64,000 bases of DNA from Sandaracinaceae bacterium (GTDB lineage: Bacteria > Myxococcota_A > Polyangia > Polyangiales > Sandaracinaceae): contig JAVJQK010000033.1 of assembly GCA_040218145.1 (NCBI GenBank), positions 248,001 through 312,000 on the forward strand, read 5' to 3'. The stretch's first letter is position 1, and each line of letters opens with the position of its first letter. Shown in pieces: positions 55,115 through 62,137 of this stretch. Position numbers and translations under genes: made by a program. The notes under the pieces were generated by a model that was given only the letters and a program-made list of their open reading frames with translations, did not search any database and had not been told where the DNA came from.

Positions 55115-56020
55115 GTGGATCGCCGACGCTGGAAGAAGCGAGACCTCGTCACGGTGACCGCCAGCATGGCGCTCGTCGTGGCGACCGCGTTCCTCCTCTC
55201 TCCCGAGGCCGCGCCCGCGCGCGCCCCGGACGAGGTGGCCAGCTCCCTCGTGGCGGAGCTCGACCGGCGGATCGGCGCGATCGCGCGGTGGGAGCACGAG
55301 GTGCGCGCCGCGACCGAGCGCGCCGCCGAGCACCCCGACGTGCTCCGCGGGCTGACGGACTCCGCCCCGGCCGAGGCGCTCGACCGCTCGCTCGTGCGGG
55401 CGTGCGTCGATCTCGAGGGCTGCGCGCTCGTCGATCCGAACGGCGCGCTGCTCGCGAGCCTGCGCGCTCGCGACGTCCCCTCCTCCCTGGTCGAGCGCGC
55501 GCTCCAGGGCCGCACCGTCCGCTCGCGGCTGACCTCCACCGACTCCTTCGGCCGCCGCACCGAGCGCGTCGGCGCGCCGCGCCCGAGCGTGCTCTTCGCC
55601 GCGCCCGTGATGGTGGACCGCGAGGTCGTCGCGGTGCTCGTCGGACGCGCGCGCCCGGACCGCCAGCTGGATCCGCTCCTGACCACGCGGCCGCCCGGTC
55701 GGACCGGCGAGACCTACGTCGTCGACCCGGAGGGCTTCATGATCACGCGCAGCCGCTTCGGCGCCCGCGCGCCCCGGCCGACGCCGCTCCGCAAGCGCGC
55801 CGCGCCGCTCGTCCTCGACCGGCCCGCCGTGGCGCTGCTGACGCCCCACCTGGAGCCGACCCGCGCGTTCGCGGAGGCGCGGGCGGGCCACGACGGCGTC
55901 GACGTCGAGGGCTACCTCGACTACCGCGGCGTGCCCGTCGTCGGGGCGTGGCGCTGGCTCGACGACCTCGGCGCGGGCGTGATCACCGAGATGGACGTGG
56001 TCGAAGCGTACCGACGCTGA
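55115..56020 (+). CDS. Membrane-anchored double-Cache sensor domain without an output domain
   Basis: 301 aa, GTG start. One N-terminal helix (about 10-30, LVTVTASMALVVATAFLL) is followed by a periplasmic dCache-like domain: FAAPVMVDREVVAVLVGR, then GRTGETYVVDPEGFMITRSRFG, and YLDYRGVPVVGAWRWLDDLGAGVITEMD. In normal receptors this last strand is followed by a second membrane helix and a kinase, cyclase or methyl-accepting domain; here the protein ends VVEAYRR. The next bases in the other frames do not restore such a domain, so it is a natural sensor-only protein. Confidence 0.75.
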   Translation: MDRRRWKKRDLVTVTASMALVVATAFLLSPEAAPARAPDEVASSLVAELDRRIGAIARWEHEVRAATERAAEHPDVLRGLTDSAPAEALDRSLVRACVDLEGCALVDPNGALLASLRARDVPSSLVERALQGRTVRSRLTSTDSFGRRTERVGAPRPSVLFAAPVMVDREVVAVLVGRARPDRQLDPLLTTRPPGRTGETYVVDPEGFMITRSRFGARAPRPTPLRKRAAPLVLDRPAVALLTPHLEPTRAFAEARAGHDGVDVEGYLDYRGVPVVGAWRWLDDLGAGVITEMDVVEAYRR

Positions 56021-56026
56021 GCCCGC

Positions 56027-57469
56027 TCACTCGTGGATGAACGACACACGCCCCGGCACCCGCACGGGGTGTGTGGAGAGCCAGAGATAGTCGCCGATGA
56101 TCTGCATCGGCGCGTGCTCGGGTCGAATCCAGCGGCGACCCACCTCGGCCACTTCCGCAGGGGTGGCCCGCTCCACGCGGTGATAGGTGTCCACGATGGC
56201 GCCGGGGGGCTGGCCCGCGAGGTGAGCGCCGACCAGGGCGCCGCCGAGCCCCGCGGCCGTGTCGAGCGTCGACGATAGACGCGCCAGCTCGACCGCCCGC
56301 GCGCGCTCCATCTCCTCCTCGCCGATGCGGTCGGCGTCGCGCAGCCGGTCCAGCTCGCGCACGATGGCCGACGCGGCGTCCCCCGCCACCTCGACCGGGA
56401 CGACCAGCCCGAGCTGGAACAGCGCGTGATCGCCGCGATCGTGGACCTGACCGATCACGCCGTAGGTGTCTCCCCGCTGCTCCCGCAAGTGCAGGTTCAA
56501 GCGCGAGCTGAACATGCCGCCTGCCATGCGCACATAGAGACGGTACGCCGCGTGGTCGCGATGATGTCGGGCGGGCCCCCTGTCCAGGAGATAGATCGAT
56601 GCGCTCGGGTGGTCGCTCGTCGGGTAGATCATCAGCCTCGGGCTGGGCGCGGGGAAGACCGGGGCCGGGGCCGGGCGGAGCGCGCGAGCTACAGACCGAG
56701 GACGCACCGGGCCGAGACGCTGCCGGACGAGGGCCTCCGCGCGGAGCGGGTCGAGGTCACCGACCAGGACCACCATGGTTCGCGACGGGGGCAAGAGCTC
56801 CGCGAGCCGCTGGCGCACGTCTGCGTCTCCGAGGCGCTCGAGCGCCAGCGGCCCGATCCGCGTCCGGAGCACCCGAGGGTCGTCGGGACCGTAGAGCCGC
56901 GCGAGCAGCTCCTCGTTCGGCGGGGCGTAGCCGCGTCGACGCCGGCGCCGAAGACGGTGCCGCGCGTCCCCAGCCAACGCCTGCTGGGCCCGTCGGACCT
57001 CTCCGTCTCCGAACACGCGCCCCTCCAGCACGGACGCGAACCGGGACAGCGCGCCAGGTAGTCCGTCGGTGACGACGGTCGAGACCAGGGTGAGGCCGCG
57101 CTCGTCGACGCTCGTGCGCAGACCCTCGCCCTCCTCCATCGCGCCGAAGCCGCTCGGGATCTCGGCTCCGAGCGCGCGCTCGAGCAGCGCGTCGAGCGCG
57201 ACGGCCCGAGGGCTGCCGGGGACGTGGGGTACGCGGCCCGCCAGCGCCGCGTAGACGACCGGCGTCCCCCGCCGCTCGACGACCTGCACCGAGATCCCGT
57301 TCTCGAGCGTGAAGGCGTGAATGGAGGGCAGTCGAAGGGCAGGCTCGGCGACCGGTTGCGCCGGGACCGGCAGGGGCGGGACCCCGCTCCGAGCGGACGC
57401 TGGCGGCGGCAGCGGCGCGCGGTGCGTGCAGGCCGCGAGGAGCAGCACCGCGAGGCTGGCCGCCCTCAC
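56027..57469 (-). CDS. M16 peptidase-like lipoprotein, non-catalytic (beta) subunit
   Basis: 480 aa, GTG start. Lipobox LLAAC (Cys14). M16 fold over two halves, but the HxxEH zinc motif is missing (AVALDALLERAL at that place). The C-terminal half keeps the LREQRGDTYGVIG block, the Arg/Tyr pair that partner subunits supply for substrate binding in heterodimeric M16B enzymes. An Arg-rich insert ([15 protein letters not shown]) lies near 165-180. Its GTG overlaps the stop of the catalytic subunit gene, so the two are made together. Confidence 0.85.
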   Translation of the reverse strand: MRAASLAVLLLAACTHRAPLPPPASARSGVPPLPVPAQPVAEPALRLPSIHAFTLENGISVQVVERRGTPVVYAALAGRVPHVPGSPRAVALDALLERALGAEIPSGFGAMEEGEGLRTSVDERGLTLVSTVVTDGLPGALSRFASVLEGRVFGDGEVRRAQQALAGDARHRLRRRRRRGYAPPNEELLARLYGPDDPRVLRTRIGPLALERLGDADVRQRLAELLPPSRTMVVLVGDLDPLRAEALVRQRLGPVRPRSVARALRPAPAPVFPAPSPRLMIYPTSDHPSASIYLLDRGPARHHRDHAAYRLYVRMAGGMFSSRLNLHLREQRGDTYGVIGQVHDRGDHALFQLGLVVPVEVAGDAASAIVRELDRLRDADRIGEEEMERARAVELARLSSTLDTAAGLGGALVGAHLAGQPPGAIVDTYHRVERATPAEVAEVGRRWIRPEHAPMQIIGDYLWLSTHPVRVPGRVSFIHE

Positions 57470-58851
57470 GGCGACTCTCCCTCGTACATGATGTCGCGGA
57501 CGATCCGGCCTTCCGGCGGCGCATTGCTACGGCTGGAGAGTGACACCACGAGGCGTCGACGTGTGTGGAGATGTCGAACTGCCGCGGCGTGCACGTCCGC
57601 GGCCGTCACCGCGTCGTATCGCGCGAGGTTCGCGGCGAGCTCGTAGCGCCCGCCCGCGAAGGACGGCACCCTCTCCGCGTGACGCAGGGCTCGGGTGAGC
57701 GACGCGTCCATCGTCCGGACCTCCTCCGCGCGCCAGCGACGCCGGATCCTCTCGACGCGCTCCGCCTCGATCCCCCCGCCCCGGAGCGCCCGCAGCTCAG
57801 CGTCGACCGCCCGCAGCGGCGTCAACGTGCCCGCGCGGTGTGGCACCGTGATCTGGATCATGAAGTGACTGGCGAGGGCGCGGGAGATCTGCGAGACGTC
57901 CACCTCGATCGCCTGGTCCGATCGCACCAGCCGCTCCGTGAGGGCCCGCTCCAGGTGGGCCGCCACGAAGTCCAGCGCGGCGTCGGGCGCCGTCCCCCAC
58001 GGCGGGGTCGGCCAGATCACGTAGAGCGCGTCGGTCGCGCGATTCGCCTCGGCGACCACGCGACGCTCCCCGCCGAGATCGACCTCCGCCGGCACGTCCC
58101 AGGCAGGGGGAGGCGCGAGGCCGCTTCGCCGCAGCGGCCCGAAGTAGCGGGCGATCCACCGACGCGCCTCGCTCGGGTCGAAGCCTCCCGAGAGCGACAC
58201 GGTCAACATGTCGGGGCCGTAGTAGCGCTGGAAGAACCAACGCACCGCTCGTACGTGCGCCGCGTGCACGTCGTCGCGCCGCTCGCCCGAGTGCGAGTAC
58301 GGGTGCCCTGCAGGGTAGAGGATCTCCTGCACGAGCTCCCACACCTCCTCGCGCCCGAAGTGCGTGCGCAGCTCGCGCTCGCGGTCGAGCACGCGGCGCT
58401 GCTCCTCCACGCCCGCCTCGTCGAGGTCGTCCACGCCATGCGCGAAGCGCTCGGCCTCCAGCCACAGCGCCTGTTCGAGTCGCGAGCTCGGGACGACCTC
58501 GTAGTACCGCGTCCAGTCGTCGCCGGTCTGCCCATTGAACCCGGACGCGCCCAGGCGCTCGAGCCGACTGAGGAACTCGCCGGGCGCCGCCGTCGTCCCC
58601 TGATAGAGGAGGTGCTCGGTCAGGTGCGCCAGGCCAGACCAGCCCTCCGGCTGATCACGTCGCCCCGCGTCGACCGAGACGACGACCGCGACGGTGCGCC
58701 TGCCCGGGATGGGGTCGAGCGCGACGTCGATCCCGTTGTCGAGCGAGTAGCGCTCGGGCGCGCTCGGCTGCGTTTCGGTGGCGAGCGCCGGAGATGTCGC
58801 GGCGGCGAGCGCACCCAGCGCCAGCAAAGAGGCGAACCGACTGCTCCGCAT
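57466..58851 (-). CDS. M16 zinc metallopeptidase, catalytic subunit
   Basis: 461 aa. Signal peptide MRSSRFASLLALGALAAATSPALA. Zinc motif HLTEH at residues 76-80 (AHLTEHLLYQG) with a downstream Glu in REEVWELVQEIL as third ligand. The C-terminal half lacks the Arg/Tyr block found in the partner. It should work in the periplasm as a heterodimer with the product of 56027-57469, degrading peptides; substrates unknown. A TACTCC hexamer lies seven bases before the ATG, a weak -10 candidate. Confidence 0.9.
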   Translation of the reverse strand: MRSSRFASLLALGALAAATSPALATETQPSAPERYSLDNGIDVALDPIPGRRTVAVVVSVDAGRRDQPEGWSGLAHLTEHLLYQGTTAAPGEFLSRLERLGASGFNGQTGDDWTRYYEVVPSSRLEQALWLEAERFAHGVDDLDEAGVEEQRRVLDRERELRTHFGREEVWELVQEILYPAGHPYSHSGERRDDVHAAHVRAVRWFFQRYYGPDMLTVSLSGGFDPSEARRWIARYFGPLRRSGLAPPPAWDVPAEVDLGGERRVVAEANRATDALYVIWPTPPWGTAPDAALDFVAAHLERALTERLVRSDQAIEVDVSQISRALASHFMIQITVPHRAGTLTPLRAVDAELRALRGGGIEAERVERIRRRWRAEEVRTMDASLTRALRHAERVPSFAGGRYELAANLARYDAVTAADVHAAAVRHLHTRRRLVVSLSSRSNAPPEGRIVRDIMYEGESP

Positions 58852-58905
58852 GTGGCCTGGAGTAGCACGGATCGCTGACCCGTGACACCGGCGCCGCCGG
58901 GGGGC

Positions 58906-59727
58906 TCAGCGACAGCGCAGGCTCATGTTCCAGCCCGTGAGGCGGCCGCTGTCCTGGTCGAGCGTGTCGGCGATGGCGAGGTTCCACTGGCCGCGCGCCT
59001 CGCGACCGGCCGCGCGGCGCACGGTGTAGGTCCGGAAGGGGTTGCGCGTGCTGCTGTTCTGCAGCGTGTACGTGCGCCCCTGCGGGTCGGTCAGCGTGAT
59101 GCGCAGGTCGCGGTTGAACGTGTGGTTGCCGCGCAGCCGCACGCGGAGGCGATCGATGGTGCAGCTCTGCCCGACCACGGCCGCGCCGCGGGTGGTGTGG
59201 CGGTCGAAGATGGCGCCGCCGCCGCGACCGGCCACGCGGATCTCGTTCGCGTCGTCTTCGTCGTCGCCGTCCTCGTCTTCATCCGGGGTGGCGACCTCCT
59301 GCGGCGCGGTCGCGGGCGCGAGCGCGGCGGTGATCGTGATCGTGTTGTTGACCGGCGCCGCGTTGATGGTCGCGGGCTGATAGCCGGCCAGCTCGAAGTT
59401 GAACGCGAACGTCTGCACCTGCCCTGCGACCGGGGCGGGGATGGGGACCTGCGTCTGGAGCGGCGTCGTGCCGAGCTGCCGCCCTCCCCCGACCACGGTC
59501 GCGCCGGCCGGGGTCGAGTTCGCCACGACGGTCACCATCACCTGTCCGGGCGGCGCCTGCGGGGTGTTGGGCGCGACCGGACCGGTGGCCGTCTGCGGCG
59601 GCGGCGGCGGCGTGTCGTCTTCCTCGGAGCAGGCCCCGAGCAGGACGATGCCGGCCAGCAGACACGGCCAGAGGAAAAACGGCCACACTGAAGATGGGAG
59701 GTTGAGTACGAGCGCGTTCTTCCGCAT
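58906..59727 (-). CDS. Lipoprotein with PEGA-like and proprotein-convertase P domains
   Basis: 273 aa. Lipobox LLGAC (Cys33). A Pro/Thr-rich linker is followed by a PEGA-like module (VMVTVVANSTPAGATVVGGG, about 62-130) and an acidic linker DEDEDGDDEDD. The C-terminal P domain is at about 170-273: VGQSCTIDRLRVRLRGNHTF, DLRITLTDPQGRTYTL, RGQWNLAIADTLDQDSGRLTGW. P domains normally sit behind a subtilisin-type or other protease domain; no protease is present here. Start at ATG 59727 gives the signal sequence. Confidence 0.82.
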   Translation of the reverse strand: MRKNALVLNLPSSVWPFFLWPCLLAGIVLLGACSEEDDTPPPPPQTATGPVAPNTPQAPPGQVMVTVVANSTPAGATVVGGGRQLGTTPLQTQVPIPAPVAGQVQTFAFNFELAGYQPATINAAPVNNTITITAALAPATAPQEVATPDEDEDGDDEDDANEIRVAGRGGGAIFDRHTTRGAAVVGQSCTIDRLRVRLRGNHTFNRDLRITLTDPQGRTYTLQNSSTRNPFRTYTVRRAAGREARGQWNLAIADTLDQDSGRLTGWNMSLRCR

Positions 59728-59778
59728 CGGATCCTCGAGACGTGGCTTCGGGACGCGGGCCGTCCGCCCCACCCCTCG

Positions 59779-59800
59779 GGGTTGTCTAACACAAACCCCT
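59779..59800. promoter_or_regulatory. Operator-like inverted repeat GGGGTTGT-N5-ACAAACCCC
   Basis: TTGT and ACAA with a 5-base centre, flanked by GGGG and CCCC, in the divergent region between the P-domain lipoprotein and the cNMP-binding protein genes. AT-rich core in GC-rich DNA. Confidence 0.4.
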
Positions 59801-59860
59801 CCGCGGTCCGAGCGTACGTGCGGCGCGACGCGAGCTTCCCCACCCGGCGCGCCGCTCCTG

Positions 59861-59866
59861 TATCCT
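59861..59866 (+). promoter_or_regulatory. -10 element, leaderless geometry (cNMP-binding protein)
   Basis: TATCCT ends eight bases before the GTG at 59875; no ribosome site between. Confidence 0.4.
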
Positions 59867-59874
59867 CGCGGACC

Positions 59875-60324
59875 GTGCGTCCTCTCCCCATGGTCGGTGG
59901 CATGCTCGAGACGGTCGTCCGCGCCCTCGGGCGGAGTGATCTCTTCGGCTCCCTCACCCCGGAGCAGCTCCGCTCCGTGGCCCAGCGCGGCGAGCTGTTC
60001 CAGGTGGCCGAAGGCGAAGAGGTGATGCGCCAGGGCGAGCCCTCCGACGCGTTCCACCTCGTGCTGAGCGGCCAGGCGGTCGTGCGCCGCTCCCACACCA
60101 CGGACGTCGCCTACCTCGGACCCGACGACGTCGTGGGCGAGATGGGCGTGCTGCTCGGTCGCCCGCGCACCGCCACGGTCGTCGCGAACGCGCCCACCGT
60201 GCTCCTGCGCTTCGAGGGCCCGGTGCTCGAGGCCATGTTCGAGCGCGTGCCCGGGTTCGGGCTCGAGGTGTGTCGCGCGCTGGCGCAGCGCCTCCAGGAC
60301 GTGACCGATCTGATTCAGCCCTGA
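59875..60324 (+). CDS. Single-domain cyclic-nucleotide-binding protein
   Basis: 149 aa, made of little more than one cNMP-binding domain: LGRSDLFGSLTPEQLRSVAQ, EGEEVMRQGEPSDAFHLVLSG and the phosphate-binding-cassette region LGPDDVVGEMGVLLGRPRTATVVA. The Gly-Glu of the cassette is kept and an Arg is present at the usual position. No helix-turn-helix follows, unlike CRP, so it probably acts by protein contact. The GTG start fits the -10 element; ATGs at 59890 and 59902 are alternatives. First gene of a four-gene signalling run. Confidence 0.82.
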   Translation: MRPLPMVGGMLETVVRALGRSDLFGSLTPEQLRSVAQRGELFQVAEGEEVMRQGEPSDAFHLVLSGQAVVRRSHTTDVAYLGPDDVVGEMGVLLGRPRTATVVANAPTVLLRFEGPVLEAMFERVPGFGLEVCRALAQRLQDVTDLIQP

Positions 60325-60377
60325 TCGCGAGCGTCGACTCCGCGGCGGGTGTAATCTCGCAGTGGGAGGCAGGCGGC

Positions 60378-60758
60378 GTGACTCAGAAGATCTTGGTGGT
60401 CGAGGACGATCCCATCAGCGCACGCATGATGCGCGACTTCCTCGCGGCCAACGGCTACCACACGACCGTGGCCACCACGGGCACGGACGGCGTCGCGTCG
60501 TTCTTCCGTGAGGAGCCCGACCTGATGATCGTGGACGTCGCGCTCCCCAAGAAGAACGGCTTCGAGGTCTGCTTCGAGGTCAAGCGCACCGATCGCGGGC
60601 GCGGCATGCCGCTCCTCCTCATGAGCGCGGTCTACCGCGACGAAGACCACGCGATCCGCTACGCCTCGGCCGATCTCCGTGCGCAAGGGTACCTGCTGAA
60701 GCCCTTCGATCTTCGCGATCTGCTGGTCCGGGTGCGAGAGCTGCTCCCGGCCGCCTGA
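60378..60758 (+). CDS. Single-domain response regulator
   Basis: 126-aa receiver: acidic pair in LVVEDDPISA (Asp10, Asp11), phosphoacceptor Asp53 in IVDVALPKKNG, Ser/Thr switch in LLLMSAVYRDED and Lys in YLLKPFDL. No output domain, so it acts through protein contact or phosphotransfer. GTG start after GGGAGG, with TAATCT at 60352-60357 as possible -10. Three bases separate it from the kinase gene, its likely partner. Confidence 0.9.
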   Translation: MTQKILVVEDDPISARMMRDFLAANGYHTTVATTGTDGVASFFREEPDLMIVDVALPKKNGFEVCFEVKRTDRGRGMPLLLMSAVYRDEDHAIRYASADLRAQGYLLKPFDLRDLLVRVRELLPAA

Positions 60759-60761
60759 GCC

Positions 60762-62081
60762 ATGCAGGTCCCGGGCTTCGTCGCGGAGGTCTTCGCGCCG
60801 GCGAACCGGCCGAAGCTCTGGTGGGGCATCTGGGCCGGCTACGCGGTCGCGGCCGGCTTCGTGCTGATCGCGACGATCGGCGTGGGCTTCTCGGTGGTGC
60901 CCTTCTCGTGGGCCTTCGTCGTGCTCGTGCTGCTGAAGGTCGCCACGAACACCGCGAGCGCGTGGGCCCTCCGCGCCGACCGCCTCGTGATGGAGACGAG
61001 CACCGCGAACCTGCTCGCGGACATCGCGGCGATGACCGGCGCCATCTACTGGACGGGCGGGGTCGTCAGCCCGCTGCTCCCGGTCTACGCGATCGAGATC
61101 ACCGTGATCGCGCTGCTGACCAACCTGCAGGTCACGCTTCAGAGCGCGGCGCTCATGCTCTCGGCGTACGGCGCCATGGTCTTCGGCACGGTGGTGGGCT
61201 GGCTCCCGCGCCACCCGCACCCGATGGTCACGGCGGGCGGCATCACCCCCGGCCTCATCGCGGCGTACTTCGCCCTCGCCGTCTTCGTCGTCGCGGTGCC
61301 CACCTACTTCGCGGCGAAGATCCTGGCCGAGCTGCGGCTGAAGCAGAGGGCGCTCGAGGAGACCAACGCGAAGCTGGTGGAGGCGGGCCGACAGAAGAGC
61401 CAGTTCATGGCGAACGTCACGCACGAGCTGCGCACGCCGATCCACGGCATCTGCGGGCTGAGCGACCTGGTGGAGACCGAGGTCTACGGGCCGGTGACCG
61501 AGGCCCAGCGCGAGGCGCAGCGGGACATCAGGCGCGGCGCGCAAAATCTCCTGCGCCTCATCGACGACCTGCTCGAGCTGACCCGCGCCGACGCCGGGCG
61601 TCTGACGCCGATGTTCGAGCGCGTGGCGGCGAAGGAGGTCGTGGAGAGCTGCGCCGAGGCGGTCCGCTGGATGCGCGGCACGAAGCCGCTCGACCTCGAC
61701 GTGCGCACGCAGGACTCCATCCCTCCCTTCATCACGGATCCTCGCCGCTTGAAGCAGATGCTGCTCAACCTGCTCGCCAACGCGGTGAAATTCAGCCCGG
61801 AGGCGGGTCAGGTCCGCATCGGCGCGCGGGAGACGGAGGACGGCGTGGTCTTCGAGGTCGCCGACGACGGCCCGGGCATCGCGCCCGAGCAGCTCCCGCA
61901 CATCTTCGAGCCCTTCCACCAGGTCGACGGCTCGCCCGAGCGCGAGTACGGCGGCGTCGGGCTGGGCCTGGCCGTGGTGCAGAAGCTCGCCGAGGCCCTG
62001 GGCGCGCGCGTCGGGGTCGACAGCGCGGTGGGCCGGGGAACGACGTTCCGCATCACGATCCCACGGCGCGAGCCGAGCTGA
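60762..62081 (+). CDS. Membrane sensor histidine kinase
   Basis: 439 aa. The N-terminal 190 residues hold about six hydrophobic helices with short loops (GIWAGYAVAAGFVLIATIGV, YFALAVFVVAVPTYFAA), a membrane-embedded sensor without a large periplasmic domain. A short coiled coil (LRLKQRALEETNAKL) leads to HisKA with His221 (FMANVTHELRTP) and HATPase (LLANAVKFSPEAG, VADDGPGIAPEQ, GVGLGLAVV). All catalytic boxes are intact. It should phosphorylate the receiver encoded just upstream. Confidence 0.92.
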   Translation: MQVPGFVAEVFAPANRPKLWWGIWAGYAVAAGFVLIATIGVGFSVVPFSWAFVVLVLLKVATNTASAWALRADRLVMETSTANLLADIAAMTGAIYWTGGVVSPLLPVYAIEITVIALLTNLQVTLQSAALMLSAYGAMVFGTVVGWLPRHPHPMVTAGGITPGLIAAYFALAVFVVAVPTYFAAKILAELRLKQRALEETNAKLVEAGRQKSQFMANVTHELRTPIHGICGLSDLVETEVYGPVTEAQREAQRDIRRGAQNLLRLIDDLLELTRADAGRLTPMFERVAAKEVVESCAEAVRWMRGTKPLDLDVRTQDSIPPFITDPRRLKQMLLNLLANAVKFSPEAGQVRIGARETEDGVVFEVADDGPGIAPEQLPHIFEPFHQVDGSPEREYGGVGLGLAVVQKLAEALGARVGVDSAVGRGTTFRITIPRREPS

Positions 62082-62137
62082 GAGACGGTCCGAAAACTTC
62101 GTCCCCCAGGTAGGCCCATGTAGGCTCGAGGAGCACC

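Noticed and set aside
59538-60101. A 187-codon minus-strand frame over the divergent promoter region 59728-59874.
   Set aside because: Arg/Pro/Ser-rich translation with no start signal; flanking genes on both strands are clearly real.
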